Both the position numbers and the translations under genes were made by a program. The notes beneath the pieces are model-generated. The model saw nothing but the letters and a program-made list of their open reading frames with translations, was not told where the DNA came from and searched no databases. DNA of 64,000 bases from JAPPLB01 sp965218555 (GTDB lineage Bacteria; Acidobacteriota; Terriglobia; Bryobacterales; UBA6623): the NCBI GenBank assembly GCA_965218555.1, contig OZ244625.1:1922001-1986000 (forward strand), in the 5' to 3' direction. Below, piece after piece: positions 53,054 through 61,747 of the stretch; positions within the stretch are counted from its first letter, which is position 1, and each line of letters opens with the position of its first letter.

Positions 53054-54268
53054 ATGGGGCTGTTCGGTATCGTTCTTCTTCTTGGACTTGCCTACGGGCT
53101 TTCGAGAGACCGTGGCGCAATTCGGCTGTCGACGGTGCTCTGGGGCCTGGGGCTTCAACTCACGCTGGCGATCCTGGTGCTCAAGACGCCGTTTGGGAAG
53201 ATCTTTCAGGTCATCGGTGGCGTTGTTAACCGCATGATGCTGCTGGCGGAGCAAGGAACGCAGTTCGTGTTCGGCGATTTGGGCAGTTCCCAGGGGCCGA
53301 TGGGCACCGTCCTCGCGTTCCAGATTCTGCCACTGATCGTTTTTGTCTCGTCGCTGTTCGCGGTGCTTTACTACCTGGGCGCTATGCAGCAATTCGTACG
53401 CGGCATCGCGCTCGTGATGCAGCGAGTGATGGGAGCAAGCGGCGCCGAGTCGCTGAACGTAGCGGCGAACATCTTCATGGGACAGTCGGAAGCCCCTTTG
53501 ACAATCCGGCCGTATCTCGACAAGCTGACTCGCTCGGAACTGATGACCGTAATGACGGGGGGGATGGCGACGATCTCAGGCGCATTGCTGGTGGCGTACG
53601 TCCAGATCGGCGGCGTCCCGGTGGAACACATGCTGACGGCCGTCATCGTAACCGCGCCCGGCGCGATCCTGATGGCCAAGATGCTTGAACCGGAGACGGA
53701 AACTCCGGAGACGTTCGGGAGAGTGCCTCGTGAGTCCAATGCAGCGGATGTGAACGTGATCGACGCAGCGGCTCGCGGGGCGAGCGAGGGGCTTTATCTG
53801 TCGCTTAACGTCGGAGCGGTTCTCATCGCCTTCGTCGCTCTCATCGCGGTGATGAACGGTCTACTGGGATGGATCCATGAACTGCCGCATATGGGTTGGA
53901 TGCCACAAGCTCTCCAGGATGTCTTCGCGCTGATATTCGCTCCGGTGGCGTGGGTATTGGGAGTGCCGTGGTCGGATGCGGGTACGATCGGTGACCTGCT
54001 GGGAACCAGAATGGTACTCAACGAATTCGTCGCCTACGCGGAACTCGGAAAGATCCGGCAGACACTACAGCCAAAGTCGTTTTTGATCGCGGGGTACGCG
54101 CTTTGCGGGTTCGCGAACTTCGGTTCGATCGGAATCCAGGTGGGGGGTATTTCGAGCCTGATTCCTGGTCGCAGGCATGACCTCGCTAAACTCGGCTTTC
54201 GCGCGATGCTCGCGGGCACGATGGCAAATTTCATGACAGCGTCGCTGGCGGGACTGCTGGCCGGCTGA
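53054..54268 (+). CDS. nupC: NupC-family concentrative nucleoside transporter
   Basis: 404 residues with about eight to ten helices. Family motifs: FGKIFQVIGGVV, NIFMGQSEAPLTIRPYL (helix-break substrate site), MTGGMATISGALL, TRMVLNEFVAY and CGFANFGSIGIQVGG. It co-transports nucleosides with sodium or protons and would feed the upstream phosphorylase. The last 38 bases overlap the 3' end of the opposite-strand sialidase gene. A TATAGG hexamer lies about eleven bases before the ATG. Confidence 0.93.
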   Translation: MGLFGIVLLLGLAYGLSRDRGAIRLSTVLWGLGLQLTLAILVLKTPFGKIFQVIGGVVNRMMLLAEQGTQFVFGDLGSSQGPMGTVLAFQILPLIVFVSSLFAVLYYLGAMQQFVRGIALVMQRVMGASGAESLNVAANIFMGQSEAPLTIRPYLDKLTRSELMTVMTGGMATISGALLVAYVQIGGVPVEHMLTAVIVTAPGAILMAKMLEPETETPETFGRVPRESNAADVNVIDAAARGASEGLYLSLNVGAVLIAFVALIAVMNGLLGWIHELPHMGWMPQALQDVFALIFAPVAWVLGVPWSDAGTIGDLLGTRMVLNEFVAYAELGKIRQTLQPKSFLIAGYALCGFANFGSIGIQVGGISSLIPGRRHDLAKLGFRAMLAGTMANFMTASLAGLLAG

Positions 54269-55424
54269 GATCAATCGTGACGGGCGCCGGCGAACAGATG
54301 TCTTCCTCGTGCTCGCCAGTGAACCAGTCGATGCTGAAACGAGCGAAGGTAATCTTCTCGTAACGGTCAGCTTCGCCGCGTTCGTAGAGGCAGGCAATCG
54401 AGCCGTCGGCGAGAACGGTGAGACAGGAGTAGGCGGCAGGTCCTGCGTGCAGCACGCGAGACTGCGGCCAGGTCGCACCGTCGTCGCGGCTGAGCCTGAC
54501 AGTCATCCTCTCTCGCTCGGTGGAGGCGGGATTCGAGAACAGCACGAGCGGTGCGCCCGCTTGCGTGACGGGGGCGTAGCGAAGCAGACTGGCCTGGCAG
54601 CGGGGCTCGATGAGCGTTTCGTCGAAAGAGGTGTCGGACCAGTTGAGGCCGCCGGCGTTGCTGGTCGCGGTCGTGTGGCGGTTGCGACCGTGGTTGCTGC
54701 GCATGTTCAGCAGAAGCGAGCCATCCCGGCGTTCAATCACTTGGCATTCGTTGTTTTGCACGGAAGTCTCGCCGCCGATCCGCCAAGTCGCGCCATGGTC
54801 GTCGCTGAAGATGATATGCGAGTAAGAGCGTCGCGAACTCTGCTTGCGGTGGTCACACGGGATGACGAGGCGTCCGGACTGAAGTTGAATGCCAACGCCC
54901 GGCCCCGTGGCGTACCACGTCCAATCCGGCTCCTTCGTCGTGTCGGTAATCTCCTCCGTCTCAGCCCACGTTTCACCGTCGTCATTGCTATGGGTGACCC
55001 AAACAGTGCGTGTTCCGGCTTCATAGCCGCTCATGAGTTGTTCGCCGGTTGCATAGCCGGGGTTTTTGGTCAGTAGCAGCCATATTGTTCCCGTATCCCG
55101 GTCGATGACGGGGGTGGGATTACCGATCGTGTCTTCGCCGTGGTCGGCGACAACTTGGACTTCACCCCAAGTATCCCCGCCGTCGTAGCTGCGGCGGAGC
55201 AGCAGGTCGATATCACCGGAGTCGCTGCGGCTGTTCTTGCGGCCTTCGCAGAAAGAAAGCAGGGTTCCTCTGGGAGTCGTGATGATCGACGGGATGCGAT
55301 AGGTGTGGTAGCCCCCTTGTCCGGCGATGAATAGCTCGGTTTGGACGAGCGAGGGCGGGGCAGCGCAGGCCGCGAGGAGAAGGGGAGCGAGGGAGAGCAT
55401 CCCCGGTCGCGCAAGAGAGGGCAT
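54231..55424 (-). CDS. Exo-alpha-sialidase-like lipoprotein (BNR/Asp-box)
   Basis: 397 residues. A lipoprotein signal (LAPLLLAACAAP) precedes a six-bladed propeller with YRIPS (FRIP motif, substrate Arg) and Asp boxes S-x-D-x-G-x-T-W: RSYDGGDTW, HSNDDGETW, FSDDHGATW and LSRDDGATW. Catalytic Glu and the other Arg residues are plausible (RSNHGRNRH; VVIERRDG region). The family releases terminal sialic acid or related sugars such as KDN. It is convergent and overlapping with nupC by 38 bases. Confidence 0.88.
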   Translation of the reverse strand: MPSLARPGMLSLAPLLLAACAAPPSLVQTELFIAGQGGYHTYRIPSIITTPRGTLLSFCEGRKNSRSDSGDIDLLLRRSYDGGDTWGEVQVVADHGEDTIGNPTPVIDRDTGTIWLLLTKNPGYATGEQLMSGYEAGTRTVWVTHSNDDGETWAETEEITDTTKEPDWTWYATGPGVGIQLQSGRLVIPCDHRKQSSRRSYSHIIFSDDHGATWRIGGETSVQNNECQVIERRDGSLLLNMRSNHGRNRHTTATSNAGGLNWSDTSFDETLIEPRCQASLLRYAPVTQAGAPLVLFSNPASTERERMTVRLSRDDGATWPQSRVLHAGPAAYSCLTVLADGSIACLYERGEADRYEKITFARFSIDWFTGEHEEDICSPAPVTIDLSRPAVPPATLS

Positions 55425-55489
55425 CCAGCTTTCCTTTACAGCCTAGTCCATGCCGGCGGGCACTGGAGTCAATTTTGTGGAGCGCTATA

Positions 55490-56350
55490 ATGTCTTACGT
55501 GCAATCCAAGTCGCTCAACGCCAAGCAGGAGGAGGTTTTCGCCATCCTGCGGTCGATGGGGCGGGTGATGGTGGCTTACTCCGGCGGGACGGACTCAGCC
55601 TATCTTGCCTGGGCCGCCGGAAAGGTGCTGGGCGGCCACGCTCTCGCCATCACGGCTGACTCCGCGTCTATTCCCGAATCGCACAAACGCGACGCTGAGG
55701 ACTTCGTCAAGCGCTTCAATCTGCGGCATCAGTACATCGACACGCACGAGTTCGAGAACCCGGACTATGTGAAGAACGACTCCAACCGCTGCTTCCATTG
55801 CAAGGATGAACTCTTCACGCGCCTCAAGGAATTCGGTGACAAGCTCGGCTTCGAGAACATTGTCTACGGCGTGAATGTCGATGACACGTCGGACTTTCGC
55901 CCCGGCCATCGAGCCGCCAAGGACCACGGTGTCCGCGCCCCGCTACTCGAAGCGCGGCTTACGAAGACCGAGATCCGTGAGCTCTCGAAGAATGAAGGGC
56001 TCCCTACCTGGGACCGGCCAGCCGCCGCCTGTCTCAGTTCGCGCATCCCCTACGGCACCACGGTCACCCGCGAGAACGTCCGGCTCGTCGAACGAGGCGA
56101 GGAGGCGCTCAAGCGACTCGGCTTCCAGGTCTATCGCGTGCGCTATCACGGAGAACTCGTGCGCATCGAAGTCGGCAAGGATGAACTCCCGCGCGCGCTC
56201 GATCCCAAGATGGCCACGCGTCTCACCGGGGACTTCCGGGCCATCGGGTTTCGCTATGTCACACTTGATCTCGAAGGCTACCGCCAGGGTTCGCTGAACG
56301 AAGTACTGCCTTCAGCTCAGACCAAACAAATCCTTCCGGTACTGTCATAA
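55490..56350 (+). CDS. larE: LarE-type ATP-dependent sacrificial sulfur transferase
   Basis: 286 residues from ATG 55490. The PP-loop pyrophosphatase motif AYSGGTDSA is near the N-terminus and RPAAACLSSRIPYG contains the cysteine that LarE enzymes sacrifice as sulfur donor for the nickel-pincer cofactor. CFHCKDELF is a further Cys pair. In the pathway LarB carboxylates nicotinic acid adenine dinucleotide, LarE adds sulfur and LarC inserts nickel. No larB or larC is nearby. A TATAAT overlaps the ATG; TTG 55475 is the alternative start. Confidence 0.92.
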   Translation: MSYVQSKSLNAKQEEVFAILRSMGRVMVAYSGGTDSAYLAWAAGKVLGGHALAITADSASIPESHKRDAEDFVKRFNLRHQYIDTHEFENPDYVKNDSNRCFHCKDELFTRLKEFGDKLGFENIVYGVNVDDTSDFRPGHRAAKDHGVRAPLLEARLTKTEIRELSKNEGLPTWDRPAAACLSSRIPYGTTVTRENVRLVERGEEALKRLGFQVYRVRYHGELVRIEVGKDELPRALDPKMATRLTGDFRAIGFRYVTLDLEGYRQGSLNEVLPSAQTKQILPVLS

Positions 56351-56596
56351 CAGACGGCCCGGTTTCTGTTTCTCGCACGGCCGCGAAAGCCTCTCAACTC
56401 CAACTGTTCATAGGGTTTCGCGGTATGTAATTTTTTCCGCTACTTACTTTGCCGAGCGCGAAGATCACCATGTTACACTACTGTCTCCTTCGGCGCGGTT
56501 GAGACCTGTTTCGCTGCCTGCCACCCTCGAGAAAACCGTAAGTCATGAGCAGGAACTCCCTCGCTCTGGTGCTTGCGGGGTACAAGACGCAGACGC

Positions 56597-57919
56597 ATGA
56601 ATCCGTGGCAGCAAATCGTCAAGAGCCTCCGGCCCTCGATCAGTCCCGAGAGCTTTGAGAACTGGCTTGAACCGGTTCGCTTCAGCCATCTTGACGAATC
56701 GAAAGCGCTCCACCTCATCGTGCCCAATCCCAGCGCCAAGCGCTGGATCGAGGACGAGTTCACCGAAAGGATCCTCTCGGCAGGGAAACATCTCGGCATC
56801 GGCATCGCAGCACTCTGTTTCGCCGTGGTCACTCAACCGTCGCCGCGGCCCCCACGATACGAAGACTCCGCCACTCAAACAGAGTTCGACTTCTCCAGCG
56901 CGACCGGCGCTTTCAACGACCGATACACTTTCAACAACTTCGTCGTCGGATCATGCAATGAACTGGCGCACGCTGCAGCACGCGCCGTTGCAACGAACCC
57001 GGCTCGCGCATACAACCCCCTCTACATCTACGGCGGGGTGGGGATGGGCAAGACCCATCTCATGCATGCGATCGGCCAGCAGTCGCAGTCGCATTTCCCG
57101 CGGCTCCAGGTCGTCTATGTCTCGAGCGAAGAGTTCATGAACGAGATGATCAACTCGCTCCGCTATGATCGCATGGGTTCCTTCCACCGGCGCTTCCGGG
57201 CAGCCGATGTGCTTCTCGTTGACGACATCCAAACACTTGGCTCGAAAGAGCGTACACAAGAGGAGTTTTTTCACACCTTCAACACACTGCACAACCTTCA
57301 AAAACAGATCGTCATCTCAAGTGACCGGCCGCCGAACAAGATCCCCGGCTTGGTCGACCGGCTCCGATCACGGTTCGAGTGGGGCCTCATGGCGGACATA
57401 CAAGCACCCGACCTCGAAACCAAGTTGGCGATCCTCGATCACAAGGCTGAAGAGCTGCGTCTTCCCTTGAGCCACAAGGTCCGCATCCACTTGGCCACCC
57501 ACTTGAAATCGAACATCCGTGAGCTTGAAGGAGTCCTCACGCGCCTAATGGCCATTGCCTCACTGACGCGGTCCGAGGTCACTCTTGCAATGACTAAGCA
57601 AACCCTGGAGTCCATTACTGCCTCCGGGGGATCAAGAGCGACCCTTGACAAAGTACTCAGCGTCGTCGCCGAACACTTCGGTCTTGATCCAGCCCAGCTC
57701 AAAGAGAGAACCAACACAAGGTCGATCGCCTATCCACGGCAGATCGCCATGTATCTCGCGAAGGAACTGCTTGCGCTCTCGCTGCCCGACATCGGGAAGG
57801 CCTTCGCCGGCAAGCATCATACGACCGTGCTGCATGCCGTCCGCAAGATCGAATCTCAGCGGCGCGGCGATCAGGAAATTGACACTCTCCTCCAGCGGCT
57901 AACTGATAGAATCAATTAG
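56597..57919 (+). CDS. dnaA: Chromosomal replication initiator protein
   Basis: 440 residues. Domain I (residues 1-80, WQQIVKSLRPSISPESFENWL) is followed by a short domain II, then the AAA+ domain with Walker A (YGGVGMGKTHL), Walker B (LLVDDIQ) and sensor region ISSDRPP, and domain IV with the DnaA signature (GKHHTTVLHAVRKI) that reads DnaA boxes. It melts oriC and loads the helicase. The start MNPWQQ is the family norm; upstream in-frame sequence to 56573 is not. Followed by the origin and dnaN. Confidence 0.97.
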   Translation: MNPWQQIVKSLRPSISPESFENWLEPVRFSHLDESKALHLIVPNPSAKRWIEDEFTERILSAGKHLGIGIAALCFAVVTQPSPRPPRYEDSATQTEFDFSSATGAFNDRYTFNNFVVGSCNELAHAAARAVATNPARAYNPLYIYGGVGMGKTHLMHAIGQQSQSHFPRLQVVYVSSEEFMNEMINSLRYDRMGSFHRRFRAADVLLVDDIQTLGSKERTQEEFFHTFNTLHNLQKQIVISSDRPPNKIPGLVDRLRSRFEWGLMADIQAPDLETKLAILDHKAEELRLPLSHKVRIHLATHLKSNIRELEGVLTRLMAIASLTRSEVTLAMTKQTLESITASGGSRATLDKVLSVVAEHFGLDPAQLKERTNTRSIAYPRQIAMYLAKELLALSLPDIGKAFAGKHHTTVLHAVRKIESQRRGDQEIDTLLQRLTDRIN

Positions 57920-58182
57920 AGATCTCTACTTTATCCACAGCCCGAGCCCCAACCCGGCGAGCTCTTGACTTGAAGATTGTAATAACCAACGAAAACACAC
58001 AAGAGTAGGATATCCGTCCACCGGGTTTGATACACTGTAAATTACTGAATAACCGGTGTTTGATCGACTTTTCCACAGATTCACAGCAACTATGAATCTG
58101 ATGTAAATAGAAGTTTTCTTTAGCAGGACCCACAGTCTTAAGCGCACAGGCCTACAGGTCCTGCACGCTGGAAGCAGATCAC
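57920..58182. other. Predicted origin of replication (oriC) between dnaA and dnaN
   Basis: 263 bases that are much more AT-rich than the surrounding genome. A perfect DnaA box TTATCCACA lies at 57931-57939 and a one-mismatch box TTTTCCACA at 58069-58077, in the same orientation. AT-rich stretches (around 58030-58060 and 58090-58130) could be the unwinding element. The position between dnaA and dnaN is the standard bacterial location. Confidence 0.8.
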
Positions 58183-59295
58183 ATGGAACTCACGGTCAAG
58201 AAGGCGGACTTGGTCAAGGAACTGAGCCTCGGCCAGGGAGTGGTTGAGAAGAAAACCACGATACCCGTGCTGTCGAATGTCCTATTGGAGGCTCAGGACG
58301 ACACGCTGGTGCTGACGGTCACGGACCTTGAGTTGGGAATCCGCAGCTCGTGTCCGGCAACAGTAAAGAAGGCGGGATCGACAACATTGCCAGCCCGCAA
58401 GCTGCTGGACTATGTCCGCCTGCTTCCGGATGCCGAACTCTCGATCAAGATCTCGGAAAACCACTCGGCTACGTTGGTCTGTGGGCGATCACGGACGCGT
58501 GTTGCGGGGATGTCGCGGGAGAATTTCCCGGACCTGCCTACAATGCCGGCGCCCGTTACCAAAATCCCAGCTGTTCTGATGGCGGACGTCGTCACGAAGA
58601 CAATCTTCTCGATTTCGAATGAAGAGTCACGCTACACCCTTACCGGCGGATTGATGTTGCTCAAGGAAGACGGACTGGTGATGGTCACGACCGACGGCCA
58701 TCGGCTCTCCTACATCGAGGCTTCGCAGACCTTTGAGGGCATCAGCGGTCAACTCAAATCACTTGTTCCCAGGAAGGGTATGGCGGAGGTTCTGAAGCTT
58801 GCCTCCGAGGCCGGTGACTCTCTGGTGCTCGACTTCTCCACGGACGAGAATCATCTTTTCTTCCAGTGCGGCGAGCGGCTCCTGGTCTCACGCAAGCTCA
58901 CCGGCCAGTTCCCGGACTATGAGCGAGTGCTACCGAAAGAGCGGGGCAACATTCTCATTCTCGGGCGAGAAGAATCACTGGCCGCGATTCGGCGGGTTTC
59001 GCAGTTCGCCGATGATCGTTCCCACGCAATTCGCCTTGAACTCGACTCTGACAGCCTTAAGCTGGTCGCAAGCGGATCGGATGCTGGGGAAAGTGAGGAG
59101 TCGATACCGGTCGAGTACGATGGCGAGAAGTTCAAGGTTGGCTTCAATGCACAGTACTTGCTTGACTTCCTGGGCGCCGCTGAGTCAGAGACTGTGGAGT
59201 TTAGGCTGCGGGGTGAGAACGGCGCCGGCGAGTTGCGATTGCCCAGCGCGGACGGCCACGACTACCGCTACATCGTGATGCCCATGAGGATTTAA
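58183..59295 (+). CDS. dnaN: DNA polymerase III beta subunit (sliding clamp)
   Basis: 370 residues, full length, three similar clamp domains (about 1-120, 125-245, 250-370). LTGGLMLLKEDGLVMVTTDGHRLSY and the C-terminal YRYIVMPMRI are characteristic clamp motifs. It encircles DNA and tethers the replicase and repair enzymes. It lies between the origin and gyrB; recF, often found in this neighbourhood, is absent. Confidence 0.96.
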   Translation: MELTVKKADLVKELSLGQGVVEKKTTIPVLSNVLLEAQDDTLVLTVTDLELGIRSSCPATVKKAGSTTLPARKLLDYVRLLPDAELSIKISENHSATLVCGRSRTRVAGMSRENFPDLPTMPAPVTKIPAVLMADVVTKTIFSISNEESRYTLTGGLMLLKEDGLVMVTTDGHRLSYIEASQTFEGISGQLKSLVPRKGMAEVLKLASEAGDSLVLDFSTDENHLFFQCGERLLVSRKLTGQFPDYERVLPKERGNILILGREESLAAIRRVSQFADDRSHAIRLELDSDSLKLVASGSDAGESEESIPVEYDGEKFKVGFNAQYLLDFLGAAESETVEFRLRGENGAGELRLPSADGHDYRYIVMPMRI

Positions 59296-59316
59296 GGACA
59301 GGACGAGAGACGGAGG

Positions 59317-61746
59317 ATGCTGCAACAACAAGTAATCGTTTCGGAAGACTACAGTGCTGAAAGCATCCGGGTGCTTGAGGGCCTGGAGGCGGTTCGGCTC
59401 CGGCCGGCGATGTACATTGGTTCCACCGGCGAGCTCGGTCTTCATCACCTCGTCTACGAAGTTGTCGACAACTCCGTTGATGAACACCTTGCCGGTCATG
59501 GCTCCGAGATCTCCGTTATTATTCACATCGACAACTCTCTGACCGTCATTGATAACGGTCGGGGCATACCCGTCGACATCAAGATGGAAGAGGGTGTTTC
59601 CGCGGCGGAAGTGGTGATGACCAAGCTCCACGCCGGCGGCAAGTTCGACTCGAACAGCTATAAGGTTTCCGGCGGACTGCACGGCGTGGGTGTGAGCTGT
59701 GTCAATGCGCTGTCGGAGTTGCTGACGCTCAGGATCTGGCGCGAGGGTTCGGCCTGGGAGCAGGAGTATAAGCGAGGCGTTCCTGTCAAACTCCTACGAG
59801 AGGCCGGCAGGGCCGGCCGCAAGACCGGCACGAAGATCACGTTTAAGCCTGACACGGAGATTTTCACGGTTACTGAATTCAACTACGACATCCTGGCACG
59901 GCGTTTACGCGAAATGGCTTTCCTGAACGGGGGACTGAAGATCGTGCTCGTGGACGAGCGCGACGACAGCCGCAAGCCGCAAGACTTTCACTTCAAGGGC
60001 GGGATCTCGGAATTCATCGGTTACTTGAACCGAGGCAAGCAGGCCTTGCACGCCAATCCGATTCACATCGCCGAGGAGCGTCCCTTCGGTGACGGCGGCA
60101 CGTTGTCGATGGAGGTCGCTCTCCAATACAACAACGGCTATTCCGAAAACGTCTACAGCTTCGCCAATACGATCAATACGATCGAGGGCGGCGCCCACTT
60201 GGCCGGCTTCCGCTCTGCCCTGACGCGCACCATCAACGCTTACGGGCAGGGCACCAAACTATTCAAGAACGTCAAGGAGAATCTGTCCGGAGAGGATGTC
60301 CGCGAAGGATTGACCGCCGTAGTCAGCGTGAAGCTGCCGCAACCGCAATTCGAGGGACAGACCAAGAGCAAGCTCAACAGCGACATCCAGGGCAGCATGG
60401 TCGCCTTTGTGAATGACAAGCTAGGCGCCTACTTCGAGATGAATCCGTCTGTCGCGAAGAAAATCGTGCAGAAAGCGATTGATGCCGCCCGTGCCCGGGA
60501 AGCCGCCCGGAAAGCCCGCGACCTTACCCGCCGCAAAGGGGCGCTCGACTCAGCCGGTCTACCCGGTAAGCTCGCTGACTGCCAGGAGCGCAACCCCGAG
60601 GGCGCAGAACTGTTCATCGTCGAGGGTGAGTCGGCTGGTGGAACCGCCAAGCAGGGACGCGACCGCCGCAACCAAGCCATCCTCCCCCTCAAAGGCAAGA
60701 TTCTCAACGTCGAAAAGGCGCGCTACGACAAGATGCTTGGGCATGAAGAGATTCGCGCCATGATCACCGCCCTTGGCACGGGGATCGGGAGCGAGGATTT
60801 CGACATCTCGAAGCTCCGTTATCACAAGGTGATCCTCATGACGGACGCCGACGTTGATGGCTCCCACATCCGCACGCTGCTGCTGACGTTCTTCTTCCGG
60901 CAGATGCGGGGGTTGATCGACCACGGACATATCTTCATTGCTCAGCCGCCGCTATATCGCATCAAGCGCGGCCGTTCGGAGATATACGTCAAGGACGAAT
61001 CGGAGTTCGCGCAGGAAATCATCCGCTCCGCCACGGAGGACGTCGTCGTCGAGTACGGTAGTAACGGCACGCGAGGCAATTCGATGGAGCGGGAACAATT
61101 GCGCGAGTTCCTCGGAAAAGTCGATGAATACGCGGTCATGTTTCGCAAGCTCGACCGTCGCCTGCGCAACCCGAGGGTCATCCAGACTTTGTCAGACCCC
61201 GAGCTGCCGGTCGACAGGGACGATCTTGGCTCGAAGGCCAACGCCCAGCAACTCGCCAAGCGCTTGAAGGAGTGTGGGCTTGAGGTGCACGTTCGGCCCG
61301 ACGAGATGCACTCGGCCTACAAGGTCTCTTTCCGCGAGGGCACCGAGAGTGAGCGAACCATCGACAAGGAACTCGCCGCCCAGCCCGAGTACCGCCGTTT
61401 GCGCTCGCTCTCGAAGCAGATTGCCGCCTTCAATCAACCCCCGTTCGTCGTGGTGAACAAGGATGTGCGAGAAGAAGTCGGCGACTGCGTCTCGCTCATG
61501 GAGCGAGTCAAAGGCATCGGGACCAAGGGAGCCGCCATCCAGCGCTACAAAGGCCTCGGCGAAATGAACGCCGGCCAACTTTGGGACACGACCATGAATC
61601 CCGAGACACGCCGCCTGCTGGAGGTTCGCGCCGACGACAACGTCGAGACGGATAAAATCTTCACGACGCTTATGGGCGAAAGCGTGGAATCCCGCCGCAA
61701 CTTCATCGGCGAGCACGCCCTAGATGTCAAGAACCTCGACATCTAG
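59317..61746 (+). CDS. gyrB: DNA gyrase subunit B
   Basis: 809 residues. ATPase region: YEVVDNSVDEHLAGH and VIDNGRGIPVD (Mg-ATP site), GGLHGVGVSCVNALS. TOPRIM region: FIVEGESAGGTAKQGRD and LMTDADVDGSHIRTLLLTFF. C-terminal QRYKGLGEMN. Together with GyrA it introduces negative supercoils. The start GGAGG is only two bases from the ATG, but no better start is available. The stop is one base before a TonB-receptor gene. Confidence 0.96.
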   Translation: MLQQQVIVSEDYSAESIRVLEGLEAVRLRPAMYIGSTGELGLHHLVYEVVDNSVDEHLAGHGSEISVIIHIDNSLTVIDNGRGIPVDIKMEEGVSAAEVVMTKLHAGGKFDSNSYKVSGGLHGVGVSCVNALSELLTLRIWREGSAWEQEYKRGVPVKLLREAGRAGRKTGTKITFKPDTEIFTVTEFNYDILARRLREMAFLNGGLKIVLVDERDDSRKPQDFHFKGGISEFIGYLNRGKQALHANPIHIAEERPFGDGGTLSMEVALQYNNGYSENVYSFANTINTIEGGAHLAGFRSALTRTINAYGQGTKLFKNVKENLSGEDVREGLTAVVSVKLPQPQFEGQTKSKLNSDIQGSMVAFVNDKLGAYFEMNPSVAKKIVQKAIDAARAREAARKARDLTRRKGALDSAGLPGKLADCQERNPEGAELFIVEGESAGGTAKQGRDRRNQAILPLKGKILNVEKARYDKMLGHEEIRAMITALGTGIGSEDFDISKLRYHKVILMTDADVDGSHIRTLLLTFFFRQMRGLIDHGHIFIAQPPLYRIKRGRSEIYVKDESEFAQEIIRSATEDVVVEYGSNGTRGNSMEREQLREFLGKVDEYAVMFRKLDRRLRNPRVIQTLSDPELPVDRDDLGSKANAQQLAKRLKECGLEVHVRPDEMHSAYKVSFREGTESERTIDKELAAQPEYRRLRSLSKQIAAFNQPPFVVVNKDVREEVGDCVSLMERVKGIGTKGAAIQRYKGLGEMNAGQLWDTTMNPETRRLLEVRADDNVETDKIFTTLMGESVESRRNFIGEHALDVKNLDI

Positions 61747-61747
61747 G

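Noticed and set aside
55486..55491. TATAAT as promoter of larE
   Set aside because: It overlaps the larE ATG, so a transcript from it would begin after the start codon; no matching -35 is seen at proper distance.
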